From Prosthecobacter algae (GTDB taxonomy: Bacteria; Verrucomicrobiota; Verrucomicrobiia; Verrucomicrobiales; Verrucomicrobiaceae): a stretch of 64,000 bases of DNA. Both the position numbers and the translations under genes were made by a program. The stretch lies in contig NZ_BAABIA010000002.1 in the NCBI RefSeq assembly GCF_039542385.1, forward strand, positions 682,001 through 746,000, written 5' to 3'. Shown here piece by piece: positions 8,703 through 14,544 of this stretch (position 1 is the stretch's first letter; the number at the start of each line of letters is the position of its first letter). The notes below the pieces were generated by a model. That model saw only the letters and a list, made by a program, of their open reading frames with translations. It was not told the origin of the DNA and ran no database searches.

Positions 8703-8751
8703 TTCTCGTTGTTGCATGCATTTCCTGGGGGTGTGAATGCAACAACGAGAA
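8703..8751. repeat. Family B palindrome, copy B1
   Basis: A perfect 15-base stem, TTCTCGTTGTTGCAT with ATGCAACAACGAGAA, surrounds a loop containing CCTGGGGGTGTG. Its inverted counterpart is at 10436-10484. Confidence 0.75.
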
Positions 8752-8800
8752 CAAGAGGCCGCCTGTGGGGGAGGTCCCCGGCCTCCTTCTCGCCATTCAT

Positions 8801-8850
8801 TTCTCGTTTCACCTCACGTTTCCTAGACCCATGAAAATGGGAAACGAAAA
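8801..8850. repeat. Family A palindrome, copy A2 (diverged)
   Basis: Arms TTCTCGTTTC and GAAACGAAAA are recognisable and the inner segment contains GACCCATGAAAATGG. Read on the other strand it aligns with the better preserved copy at 10336. Confidence 0.55.
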
Positions 8851-8908
8851 ACGGCAGGGGTGATGAGACTTCCGTGATCAGCATTCAGCCCCAGGGGGAA
8901 AGGTGCCA

Positions 8909-8955
8909 TCTCGTTGTTGCATGCATTTCCAGGGGGTGTGAATGCAACAACGAGA
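8909..8955. repeat. Family B palindrome, copy B2
   Basis: A perfect 14-base stem, TCTCGTTGTTGCAT with ATGCAACAACGAGA. The flank CCCCAGGGGGAAAGGTGCC matches the inverted flank of the copy at 10232. Confidence 0.75.
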
Positions 8956-8966
8956 CGAGGAATGCC

Positions 8967-9172
8967 AAAAGTAGCCCGCACGACCCCCTCAGCGGTCAGA
9001 AAGGTAGCCCGCTCAGTCCCCTGAGCGGTCAGCAGCCGCGAAACCCCTGGCATCATCCCCTTCTCCTGGCTCACCATGCCGATGGCACCCGGTGCGTGCG
9101 TCTTCATTCAGGCGCAGGTCTGCCACCTTTCGGCACGGCCATCCGCACAAGGGACTGTGCGGGCTACCTTCA
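8967..9172. repeat. REPIN-like element 3
   Basis: Two left REPs (8967-8995, degraded, and 9001-9028) face an inverted right REP at 9143-9170. The right REP uses the CCGCACA/TGTGCGG version of the hairpin while the left uses the CTCAG version. The interior contains ATGCCGATGGCACCCGGTGC and GCCACCTTTCGG, as in elements 2 and 4. Confidence 0.72.
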
Positions 9173-9186
9173 AGCACGGAGCGGCC

Positions 9187-9238
9187 TCGATTCCCCGATT
9201 CCCTTTCATTTTCCTGACCCGTGAAAAATGGAATGGAG
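9187..9238. repeat. Family A palindrome, copy A3
   Basis: The text includes CCTGACCCGTGAAAAATGG, the reverse complement of the loop region of copy A4 at 9909. It is the innermost unit of the left arm. Confidence 0.6.
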
Positions 9239-9239
9239 A

Positions 9240-9660
9240 AAGCCAGAGGGTCTTCACCGAGGCCGGAGGCGAGCTGGGCGGCAGTTTTATGAAGGCCCTC
9301 GGCTTCACCACGGCGCACCCATGCATCTTCCGTTCCACCGCCCGCACACCGGTGCTGGCACTCCAGGTCACCACCGGAATCGTCACCGGCAGCATCCACG
9401 CCCCCTCAGTCCCGCCCATCCAAAAGCGCCACCTCAAAGGCGGCCTTGATCACGCCAAGGCCATCACCGACCTCAGCGGCTACGTCATCGGCACAGGCTG
9501 GAACACCCCTTTCCAGATCGTGGCCCCTGGGACCACGCCCGTGCTGGAGCCAGCGTGGCCCCAAAAAGGGCGTGTGGCCACTCTTGCCCACATTCAGGCC
9601 AGGAAGCCGAAGCTCATTCTTCAAGCCTTGCCCTGGAGGGGCGCAGGCAGCCCTGCCTGG
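9240..9660 (+). other. Coding-like remnant at the centre of the composite
   Basis: The plus frame in phase with 9241 has strong C/G preference at third codon positions from about 9240 to 9640 and reads like protein (VFTEAGGELGGSFMKALGFT, then ITDLSGYVIGTGWNTPFQI, then KGRVATLAHIQARKPKLILQ). The open frame runs from within the repeat arm (9076) to 9858, but both ends look like repeat or random sequence. I do not recognise the family. It may be a fragment of a gene captured or broken by the flanking repeats. The opposite strand also has open frames with less natural composition. Confidence 0.35.
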
Positions 9661-9908
9661 GCACTGGCACTGGCAGCTCCAGGTCCACCCCCTGTGATCC
9701 AGGGGCGGACAATACCTCCCCCCTCCAGGTCTTCCACCCAGTCTTCAAAAGCCAGCCCCTCATGCCCCTTACGGCCCACCTCTCCCGTCTTGCCGCCTAA
9801 CGACACCTCGCGGCAGATGCACAACACTATCAGTGCTTATGGATATTTATCATCATAAACCATCACCCGTGAGATGCCAGTGAAATGCTCCACCCACCCC
9901 CTCATTTT

Positions 9909-9953
9909 CTCGATTCCATTTTTCACGGGTCAGGAAAACGAAATGGAATCGAG
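9909..9953. repeat. Family A palindrome, copy A4
   Basis: A perfect 13-base stem, CTCGATTCCATTT with AAATGGAATCGAG. Compared with copy A5 at 10336, the fifth stem position is A-T instead of T-A, a compensatory change that preserves pairing. Confidence 0.75.
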
Positions 9954-9976
9954 GAATTGAGGTCGCCCGCACCAGA

Positions 9977-10217
9977 GGGTAGCCCGCGCAAGAAGGTAGC
10001 CCGCTCAGTCCCTGAGCGGATAGCAAGGTCGAACAGTCACAGACAAAAGGTAGCCCGCACAGTCCCTTGTGCGGATGGCCGTGCCGAAAGGTGGCAGACC
10101 TGCGCCTGAATGAAGACGCACGCACCGGGTGCCATCGGCACGGTAAGCCTGGAAAAGGTGCATACCAAGGAGCTTCGAGGCTGCCCACCGCTCAAGGGAC
10201 TGAGCGGGCTACCTTTC
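9977..10217. repeat. REPIN-like element 4 with extra REP copies
   Basis: A stub (GGTAGCCCGCGCA) at 9977 and REPs at 9993-10019 and 10045-10074 precede an interior with GCCGTGCCGAAAGGTGGCAG and GGTGCCATCGGCACGGTAAG, closed by an inverted REP at 10188-10217. The REP at 10045 has CCGCACA paired with TGTGCGG in place of CCGCTCAG paired with CTGAGCGG, so both hairpin arms changed together. Confidence 0.72.
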
Positions 10218-10231
10218 GCGGGCTTTCCTCA

Positions 10232-10278
10232 TCTCGTTGTTGCATGCAACACCCCTGGAAATGCATGCAACAACGAGA
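10232..10278. repeat. Family B palindrome, copy B3
   Basis: Stem TCTCGTTGTTGCAT with ATGCAACAACGAGA; the loop contains ACACCCCTGGAAATGC. It is the inverted counterpart of copy B2. Confidence 0.75.
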
Positions 10279-10335
10279 CGGCACCTTTCCCCTGGGGCTG
10301 AATCCTGACCACGGAAGCCCCATCGCCTCCCCCAC

Positions 10336-10384
10336 TTCTCGTTTCCATTTTTCACGGGTCAGGAAAACGAAATGGAAACGAGAA
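10336..10384. repeat. Family A palindrome, copy A5
   Basis: A perfect 15-base stem, TTCTCGTTTCCATTT with AAATGGAAACGAGAA, around a loop with CACGGGTCAGG. This is the best preserved family A copy. Confidence 0.75.
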
Positions 10385-10435
10385 ACGAACGGGCGGGAAT
10401 GCGGCCCGGTCACATCCGCGAAAGACGCCCTCCCG

Positions 10436-10484
10436 TTCTCGTTGTTGCATTCACACCCCCAGGAAATGCATGCAACAACGAGAA
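10436..10484. repeat. Family B palindrome, copy B4
   Basis: A perfect 15-base stem, TTCTCGTTGTTGCAT with ATGCAACAACGAGAA. The following spacer (TAGGAGCCTGCACTTTCCC) is the reverse complement of the spacer next to copy B1. Confidence 0.75.
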
Positions 10485-10527
10485 TAGGAGCCTGCACTTT
10501 CCCTCAGGCATCGGGGCCTCATTCACT

Positions 10528-10577
10528 CCTCGTTTCCATTCCGCACGGGTAGAGGCGACAGAATGGAAACGAGAAAT
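10528..10577. repeat. Family A palindrome, copy A6
   Basis: Arms CTCGTTTCCATTC and GAATGGAAACGAG enclose GCACGGGTAGAGGCGAC. It is the outermost unit of the right arm, mirroring copy A1. Confidence 0.7.
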
Positions 10578-10579
10578 GA

Positions 10580-10630
10580 GGCCGCCCACTCAGTCCCGTG
10601 TGGGCACGGCGTGCCGAACAGTGGTTGCCC
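10580..10630. repeat. Degraded REP/REPIN fragment
   Basis: CCCACTCAGTCCCGTGTGGG is a REP-like hairpin with altered arms, followed by GCACGGCGTGCCGAACAGTGG, which resembles the REPIN interior. There is no inverted partner downstream, so this is a half element at the outer edge of the composite. Confidence 0.45.
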
Positions 10631-10714
10631 ATTCATCCCAGGTATTTTATCGTTATCTGTGACAATGAATATGGCGATGTACCTTATCCTTACGCCAAGC
10701 AGAATTAACTAAAC

Positions 10715-11077
10715 ATGGATATATCTCTATTGCTTCTGTTTCTTATACTCATTTCTATATTTGAGAGTCGACTCATCACCTCTATTAGGAACCAGAACTT
10801 TGAGTTCGCTAAAAAAATCGGTTTTGAACAAAAACTTTACCTTCCATCGACAGAAGCCTGGCATAAAATGGCCATCAAACGAATTAGATACACGCTCTTG
10901 GTGATGTTTCCCAAACTTTTGCTGAAGCAATTTCCAAACCTAAAGACACTTATCCTAATTAGCTCTTTGAAATATTGGCTGATGGCTTTGATCGGCATCG
11001 CCATCCTTTCCGGTCGGCTGACAAAGATTACCCTCAACCTCAATTTGATCAAAAGACTCTTCAGTTCGCTGTCGTAA
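10715..11077 (+). CDS. Small AT-rich membrane protein of unknown function
   Basis: I do not recognise this 120-residue protein. It begins with a hydrophobic segment (MDISLLLLFLILISIF), has a basic, Lys/Arg-rich middle (KMAIKRIRYTLLVMFPKLLLKQF) and a second hydrophobic segment (YWLMALIGIAILSG). Its DNA and about 100 bases on each side are visibly richer in A and T than the rest of the window and use codons such as ATA, AAA and TTA that are rare in the neighbours, which suggests recent transfer. It lies immediately outside the palindrome composite. Confidence 0.5.
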   Translation: MDISLLLLFLILISIFESRLITSIRNQNFEFAKKIGFEQKLYLPSTEAWHKMAIKRIRYTLLVMFPKLLLKQFPNLKTLILISSLKYWLMALIGIAILSGRLTKITLNLNLIKRLFSSLS

Positions 11078-11236
11078 ACATGGATGGAAACCCTCTGACT
11101 CCCAAGTTGGTCGAGGTAGGTTATCCCCTGGAAGAAAACACTTCACGATGAAAATCGTATGCTGGGTTTTGGGTGCTCCAGGAGTTCGTTTTTAGATGAG
11201 TGCGGCGGCCTTTCCTGAAACGCCATTCTCGTTGTC

Positions 11237-11323
11237 TCAGATCTTGAATCCCAAAGGTGTGAAAAACATCAAAAGGAGATACACGAAAGCGAGAACGACG
11301 ATGATATATCCGAGGGTTTTCAT
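11237..11323 (-). CDS. Possible 28-residue single-span membrane peptide
   Basis: A short frame starting with ATG at 11323 encodes MKTLGYIIVVLAFVYLLLMF followed by FTPLGFKI and a TGA at 11237. It is almost entirely one transmembrane helix with a Lys at the start. It begins 13 bases after the stop of the secreted protein gene at 11337-11714 on the same strand, which suggests translation with it. Size and hydrophobicity resemble small membrane proteins and type I toxins, but no antisense RNA or Shine-Dalgarno supports a toxin call. Confidence 0.35.
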   Translation of the reverse strand: MKTLGYIIVVLAFVYLLLMFFTPLGFKI

Positions 11324-11336
11324 GGGATGGTCTCAT

Positions 11337-11714
11337 TCAGGGTTTCGGGCTTTGAACCGCGATGACTTGATCTTTGTCTTCAAAGAGGACCACGCGTTCG
11401 CCTGCAAACTCCACCTGCTTGGTTTGTGTGGCGACGCTCTCTGACTCAATCGGAAAACGCCGAGTAAAATTATAGACGTCCTTGCCCTGGCGCTGCCCCA
11501 CAAATTTCCAGGTGATCTCGGAGACCTTGCCCACGATTCCGCAGGTCAACTTACCGCTCGTTCCCAAACCCATTCGGCAGTGACCGCTGGAACCCGGCTT
11601 GCCATTGTGGCAAATGACATGGGCGAGGCGCGGCGTCACGTTGACGTCCGCCGCAAGCCCAAGCTGAGGCGAGGCAACAAGCAGCCATGCAAGGAGGTAT
11701 ATTTGGGCGGGCAT
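11337..11714 (-). CDS. Small secreted protein of unknown function
   Basis: This 125-residue protein starts with a clear Sec signal peptide (MPAQIYLLAWLLVASPQLGL, cleavage expected after the following AA). The mature part has three cysteines (ICHNG, HCRMG, LTCGI) and ends with beta-rich text (TQTKQVEFAGERVVLFEDKD). No known domain was recognised. The 5' end overlaps by 28 bases an open frame on the opposite strand. The 28-residue membrane peptide follows closely and may form an operon with it. Confidence 0.6.
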   Translation of the reverse strand: MPAQIYLLAWLLVASPQLGLAADVNVTPRLAHVICHNGKPGSSGHCRMGLGTSGKLTCGIVGKVSEITWKFVGQRQGKDVYNFTRRFPIESESVATQTKQVEFAGERVVLFEDKDQVIAVQSPKP

Positions 11715-11731
11715 ATCTTCGGGTTATTCTT

Positions 11732-11947
11732 GATCACAGGGTAGTGATCCAGGAAGGAGAGAGCAAGCCTGAGGATCTCACACGGTTCAAGCTGCCTCCG
11801 GGGGTCAATGAACGCCTGACGGACCTTTTGGACAAGCAGGACACTGAAACAGGCCTCACCGCCCCCGAGAGGTGCGAGGCCGAAGGGCTCGTCGATCTTG
11901 CGGAACCACTGACTTACCTCAGCCTCAAAGCCAAGGCCGCCGCATGA
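11732..11947 (+). CDS. Fragment of a small conserved hypothetical protein
   Basis: The frame is open from an ATG at 11687, but protein-like text begins only near the GTG at 11732. The C-terminal portion (LPPGVNERLTDLLDKQDTE, then LTAPERCEAEGLVDLAE and a short Ala/Lys tail) resembles a group of small proteins often seen beside toxin or nuclease genes; I cannot name it with certainty. The expected N-terminal part is missing, so this is probably a 5'-truncated remnant. It lies 83 bases before an intact addiction module. Confidence 0.4.
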   Translation, partial: DHRVVIQEGESKPEDLTRFKLPPGVNERLTDLLDKQDTETGLTAPERCEAEGLVDLAEPLTYLSLKAKAAA

Positions 11948-12030
11948 GCGTGCCGGATTTCTGACGGCGGCCTGTTATCCCCCTTGAAAGAGATCTGGAT
12001 TTCTAGGACGAGTCGGGTAAATTATTCAGC

Positions 12031-12258
12031 ATGAGCACTGTCAGCGACATCATCCAGGCTGCGCTGGAACTCGACCGTTCAGATCGCGCGACGGTTGCCC
12101 TGTCAATGCTGGACAGTCTGCCGGATGACGCCATGGAGCCAGATGAGATCCTGGCCGAGGCCCTGCGTCGGGATGCTGAAATCGAATCTGGGCAGGTCAA
12201 AGAGCTGTCCTATGAAGAATTCCTCGCTGGCATTCAACGTCCCGGCAGGGCCGCATGA
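12031..12258 (+). CDS. Addiction module antitoxin component
   Basis: This 75-residue acidic protein belongs to the putative addiction module component family (Unstab_antitox type). An N-terminal helix (IIQAALELDRSDRATVALSM) is followed by an acidic LDSLPDD and a C-terminal toxin-binding stretch (AEIESGQVKELSYEEFL). Its last codon overlaps the toxin start by four bases (ATGA at 12255-12258), giving translational coupling. It is expected to neutralise the RelE/ParE-type toxin encoded next. Confidence 0.85.
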   Translation: MSTVSDIIQAALELDRSDRATVALSMLDSLPDDAMEPDEILAEALRRDAEIESGQVKELSYEEFLAGIQRPGRAA

Positions 12259-12554
12259 AGCTGAGTTTCCATCCAGGCGTGCAGTCTGACGTCAACGCGA
12301 TCCTGGCTTATTATGACGAGCAGGGCGGAGAACGTTTGGCGGATCGGTTTTATGAAGACCTGACGGCCCGTTTCCAAGACATTCTGGAGCATCCGCACAG
12401 ATTCCCTTTTTATTTGGGCAACCAGGTCAAACGACGTATCCGGCTGCACCGCTTCCCCTACCTGGTTTTGTACCGCATCTTGCCTGACCGGGTCCGGGTT
12501 ACTGTCGTGAAGCATGAAAAACGACATCCCAACTACGGATTGGGCAGGCGCTGA
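12255..12554 (+). CDS. RelE/ParE-family toxin
   Basis: This 99-residue protein has the type II toxin fold signature: N-terminal strand and helix (LSFHPGVQSDVNAILAYYD), a central FYEDLTARFQDILEHPHRFP and the C-terminal strands RRIRLHRFPYLVLYRILPDR, VTVVKHEKRHPNYG. Length is complete for the family. The conserved FPY.V.YRI segment and the basic C-terminus fit an active member. The target (ribosome-bound mRNA or gyrase) cannot be told from sequence. The gene faces a truncated module on the opposite strand that ends two bases away. Confidence 0.87.
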   Translation: MKLSFHPGVQSDVNAILAYYDEQGGERLADRFYEDLTARFQDILEHPHRFPFYLGNQVKRRIRLHRFPYLVLYRILPDRVRVTVVKHEKRHPNYGLGRR

Positions 12555-12555
12555 A

Positions 12556-12716
12556 CCTCGCAGCAATCTACCTGTAGTAGGATGACGGGAAAGCCAGTCG
12601 GTGGCCTTTTCGAGGCATTCCAGGAAACGACTGGCGGCCTGCTCCGAGCGGTCATGATCATAATCGAACGCCTCCAGAGACTCCGTTCGTGCGGCGTCAG
12701 TGAAAAGGACGGTCAT
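12556..12716 (-). pseudogene. 3'-truncated RelE/ParE-type toxin
   Basis: From the ATG at 12716 the frame encodes a toxin N-terminus (MTVLFTDAARTESLEAFDYD, SRFLECLEKATDWLSRHPTT) that matches the first half of RelE/ParE proteins. After about residue 53 the open frame continues to 12234, but that portion is simply the antisense of the intact toxin gene and carries no family features. The C-terminal catalytic half is therefore gone. The start overlaps the stop of the cognate antitoxin by four bases, the normal arrangement. Confidence 0.7.
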
Positions 12717-12931
12717 GGACGCAGACGGGAGCGCATTTCATGCAGGACTTCATGGGCCCCGTGAAGGTTCATCTCGCCGCGCTCCACCGCATCAATGCGG
12801 TCTTCCATCTCTGGGGCCAAGCGTGCCTCCCAGGCAGCATCACAGGAGCCGACAATGAGGTCGTCCAGCAGAGCGGCCTGCTCTGATTCAGGCAACTGAA
12901 AAAAGGCTTGGCGAAGGGCAGCGGCGGACAT
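12713..12931 (-). CDS. Addiction module antitoxin component (partner of truncated toxin)
   Basis: The ATG at 12931 gives a 72-residue protein with the same layout as the antitoxin at 12031: a helical LRQAFFQLPESEQAALLDDL, a tryptophan-containing CDAAWEARLAPEMEDRIDAV and a C-terminal VLHEMRSRLRP. It overlaps the truncated toxin start (12713-12716). Because the toxin is broken it may be an orphan antitoxin. An upstream ATG at 12967 adds a less likely extension. Confidence 0.7.
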   Translation of the reverse strand: MSAAALRQAFFQLPESEQAALLDDLIVGSCDAAWEARLAPEMEDRIDAVERGEMNLHGAHEVLHEMRSRLRP

Positions 12932-12990
12932 GCTGGGGATTGTAATGACTCTGGCAGGAGGAGGCAAGTCTGGGGTTCACGCGGGCCAGG

Positions 12991-13085
12991 GTGTCTCGCC
13001 CTTTTAGGGCTCCTTGAGCGTGGGGTGGGGGGCCTGGGTACCCAGGGCGATGCCCTGGGCTTGGTTGTCTCGCCCCTTTGGGGCT
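12991..13085. repeat. Hairpin-rich repeat with GGGTACCC and GCCCTGGG palindromes
   Basis: Two 21-base direct copies (GTGTCTCGCCCTTTTAGGGC at 12991 and TTGTCTCGCCCCTTTGGGGC at 13065) flank CCTGGGTACCCAGG (13033-13046) and CCCAGGGCGATGCCCTGGG (13041-13059). Each direct copy itself contains a small hairpin (GCCC/GGGC). The wording is reminiscent of dispersed repeats I associate with planctomycete and verrucomicrobial genomes, but I cannot name a family. Confidence 0.5.
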
Positions 13086-13134
13086 GGGAGGAGCTGACGG
13101 GGATTGGCGCGCCCAAGAAAGACTGGGAAAGCGC

Positions 13135-13542
13135 TTACGAGGCGATATGGATCGAAGTCAAGTGACCAGACTCAAAACAGAACTGAACTCCGACAGGTGC
13201 CTCGATGACATCACCGCCATCGACTGAGATGAGGCGACATGGGATGCCGCTTTGCGACAGCCAAACCTCCACCTCACATGGCCTGGTCCTACCGTGAAAG
13301 TTATGGAGTGCGTCTAAACATGGAGGCCACTTCGCTTCTTCATTAGATGAACGAAAGTAAAAGGACAACATGAACAGTCGTTCGTCCAAGAAACTGAACT
13401 GAATTGATTTATCCTGGTAGGCCAGCAGGGTCATGCCTCCCATTCCTTTACCGTGATCCTGAGGGTCCCCAAGTTCATCGACAATGTGCTTTTGAGTGGC
13501 CTCAGTCGGGAAAAGTGGGGCTATTTTTAAACGGGCGTCCAA
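13135..13542 (-). CDS. Hypothetical protein
   Basis: This 135-residue soluble protein has no signal peptide or membrane segment. It reads as an alternating alpha/beta protein (MTLLAYQDKSIQFSFLDERL, MLSFYFRSSNEEAKWPPCLD, VEVWLSQSGIPCRLISVDGG). I do not recognise the family. Its size and position in an accessory region next to toxin-antitoxin modules would suit an immunity-type protein, but that is only an inference. It is flanked by repeats on both sides (12991-13085 and the remnant at 13610-13680). Confidence 0.5.
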   Translation of the reverse strand: MDARLKIAPLFPTEATQKHIVDELGDPQDHGKGMGGMTLLAYQDKSIQFSFLDERLFMLSFYFRSSNEEAKWPPCLDALHNFHGRTRPCEVEVWLSQSGIPCRLISVDGGDVIEAPVGVQFCFESGHLTSIHIAS

Positions 13543-13609
13543 AAGAAGGCGTTGGTTCTCTGAGGTTAAGGCAGGCGTTTTTACCGTGTTCCTGGAATCT
13601 TATCGAAAC

Positions 13610-13680
13610 CACGGAGAGGTCAAGAGAGCACGGAGGTTGGTCTGACGGGGCGGACGTTTCGGACTTGTCGGGGGGAGTGG
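13610..13680. repeat. Dispersed-repeat remnant (CACGGAG and GGACTTGTC motifs)
   Basis: CCACGGAGAGGTCAAGAGAG followed by CACGGAGG resembles the short CACGGAG/CACAGAG repeats commonly found beside four-helix-bundle and GxxExxY genes. The following TTTCGGACTTGTCGGG repeats part of the hairpin at 14447-14477. It sits just past the 3' end of the four-helix-bundle pseudogene and may mark the end of that mobile segment. Confidence 0.35.
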
Positions 13681-13700
13681 GTAGGTTGGATGAGGGGAGG

Positions 13701-14503
13701 TTAAGTTTCGATGTCCTGGGTGCCTTTGCAGTTGGGGTAGGCGGGGCAGCCCCAGAATTGGCGGCTGGTTTTTCCTGCGGTGCGGCGGCGCATGGGTTGG
13801 TTGCAGAGGGGGCAGAGAGGGGTGCCGGATTGTTCGGCCCGGGACTGGATGCGGGTGGTGTGGAGGCGTTCGGTAAATCCCCCGTTTTCTTTGAAATTCT
13901 CTGCCTGACTCTGAAGCTGGCGTTTGAGAAGATAGGTCGCCTGATTGATGGCGCAGAGCATGGCGTTGGCGGCAAATTCGGGGTCGGCTTTGGCGACGAA
14001 CTCGGCGAGGCCGGCCAGTCCGGTGAGGATGACTTTGCCTTTCGGAGCGGCTGGCAGGCTGGGGAAGAGGTCGTGCTTGAGGCGCTCGCGCATGGCGAGG
14101 CATTGGCGGGAGTCTTTGTGCCAGAGACGGAGGCCGTTTGAAGAAGGAAGCTTTTGTAGTCTCTGGCGAGTTCGTCGTTCAGGCTGGCGCGTGCGACGTT
14201 AGTCAGCTTCATTTCCATCTTCCGAGACGTGGCGGCGGCACCGCTGCCCTCCTAGATGTTCCGCACGCCGCTACGGGCAGCCTGGATCATTTGGTCGTGG
14301 GTGCGGCTGCTTTTTTCAATGAAGCGGTTACAGAAGACGACGGTGGCGTCATAGACTGCTTCGGCTACGACATAGCTGCGGAGGTTTTCGTAACCGCCGT
14401 GGGGCAGAAGAGGGCTGTTGGGGTCGGGAGCGGGTTTCTTGTTGGACCGGTCTGACAAATCGGACTTGTCAGACCGGCCTGAGGGATCTGGTGAGGCGGG
14501 CAT
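13701..14503 (-). pseudogene. Four-helix-bundle protein with C-terminal zinc ribbon, disrupted twice
   Basis: Joined across two lesions, the gene encodes a S23/four-helix-bundle protein with the four-helix suffix domain and a topoisomerase-type zinc ribbon. Segment 1 (14503-14255) ends SGVRNI at a TAG (14252-14254). The same frame continues EGSGAAATSRKMEMKLTNVA, so the TAG is a nonsense change. Near 14138 the frame must shift to read NGLRLWHKDSRQCLAMRERL and on through AMLCAINQATYLLKRQLQ. The zinc ribbon has CPLC and CPAYPNC at the end. The protein family is often carried by small repeat-associated segments; its role is unknown. It lies directly downstream of nrdA on the same strand. Confidence 0.75.
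14447..14477. repeat. Perfect 12-base hairpin (GGTCTGACAA type)
   Basis: CCGGTCTGACAA at 14447-14458 and TTGTCAGACCGG at 14466-14477 pair perfectly around a seven-base loop. It lies within the N-terminal part of the four-helix-bundle pseudogene, where it encodes a Ser/Asp/Lys-rich stretch, and half of it recurs near 13660. Confidence 0.6.
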
Positions 14504-14544
14504 CTCGGTGGTAGGTGAGAGGGGCCTGCTTCAAATGAGCTATG

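Larger units (their letters stand above)
8608..10582. repeat. Mirror-image composite of palindromic repeats (two arms of about 0.63-0.67 kb)
   Basis: The left arm (8608-9238) reads A-B-A-B-REPIN-A. The right arm (9908-10582) is the same series inverted: A-REPIN-B-A-B-A. A and B are two palindrome families. The spacers match too: the 40 bases after the first A at 8.66 kb are the reverse complement of those before the last A at 10.5 kb with about one mismatch. The arms flank a 670-base centre with a coding-like remnant. This is a large imperfect inverted repeat built from smaller hairpins and would be prone to cruciform formation. It looks like neither an insertion sequence nor a CRISPR. Confidence 0.75.

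Noticed and set aside
8608..10582. CRISPR array
   Set aside because: Repeats are palindromic, of two or three unrelated families, irregularly spaced and mirror-inverted; there are no cas genes.
12234..12555. C-terminal extension of the minus-strand toxin
   Set aside because: The sequence here is the reverse of the intact plus-strand toxin gene and shows no toxin-family features on the minus strand.
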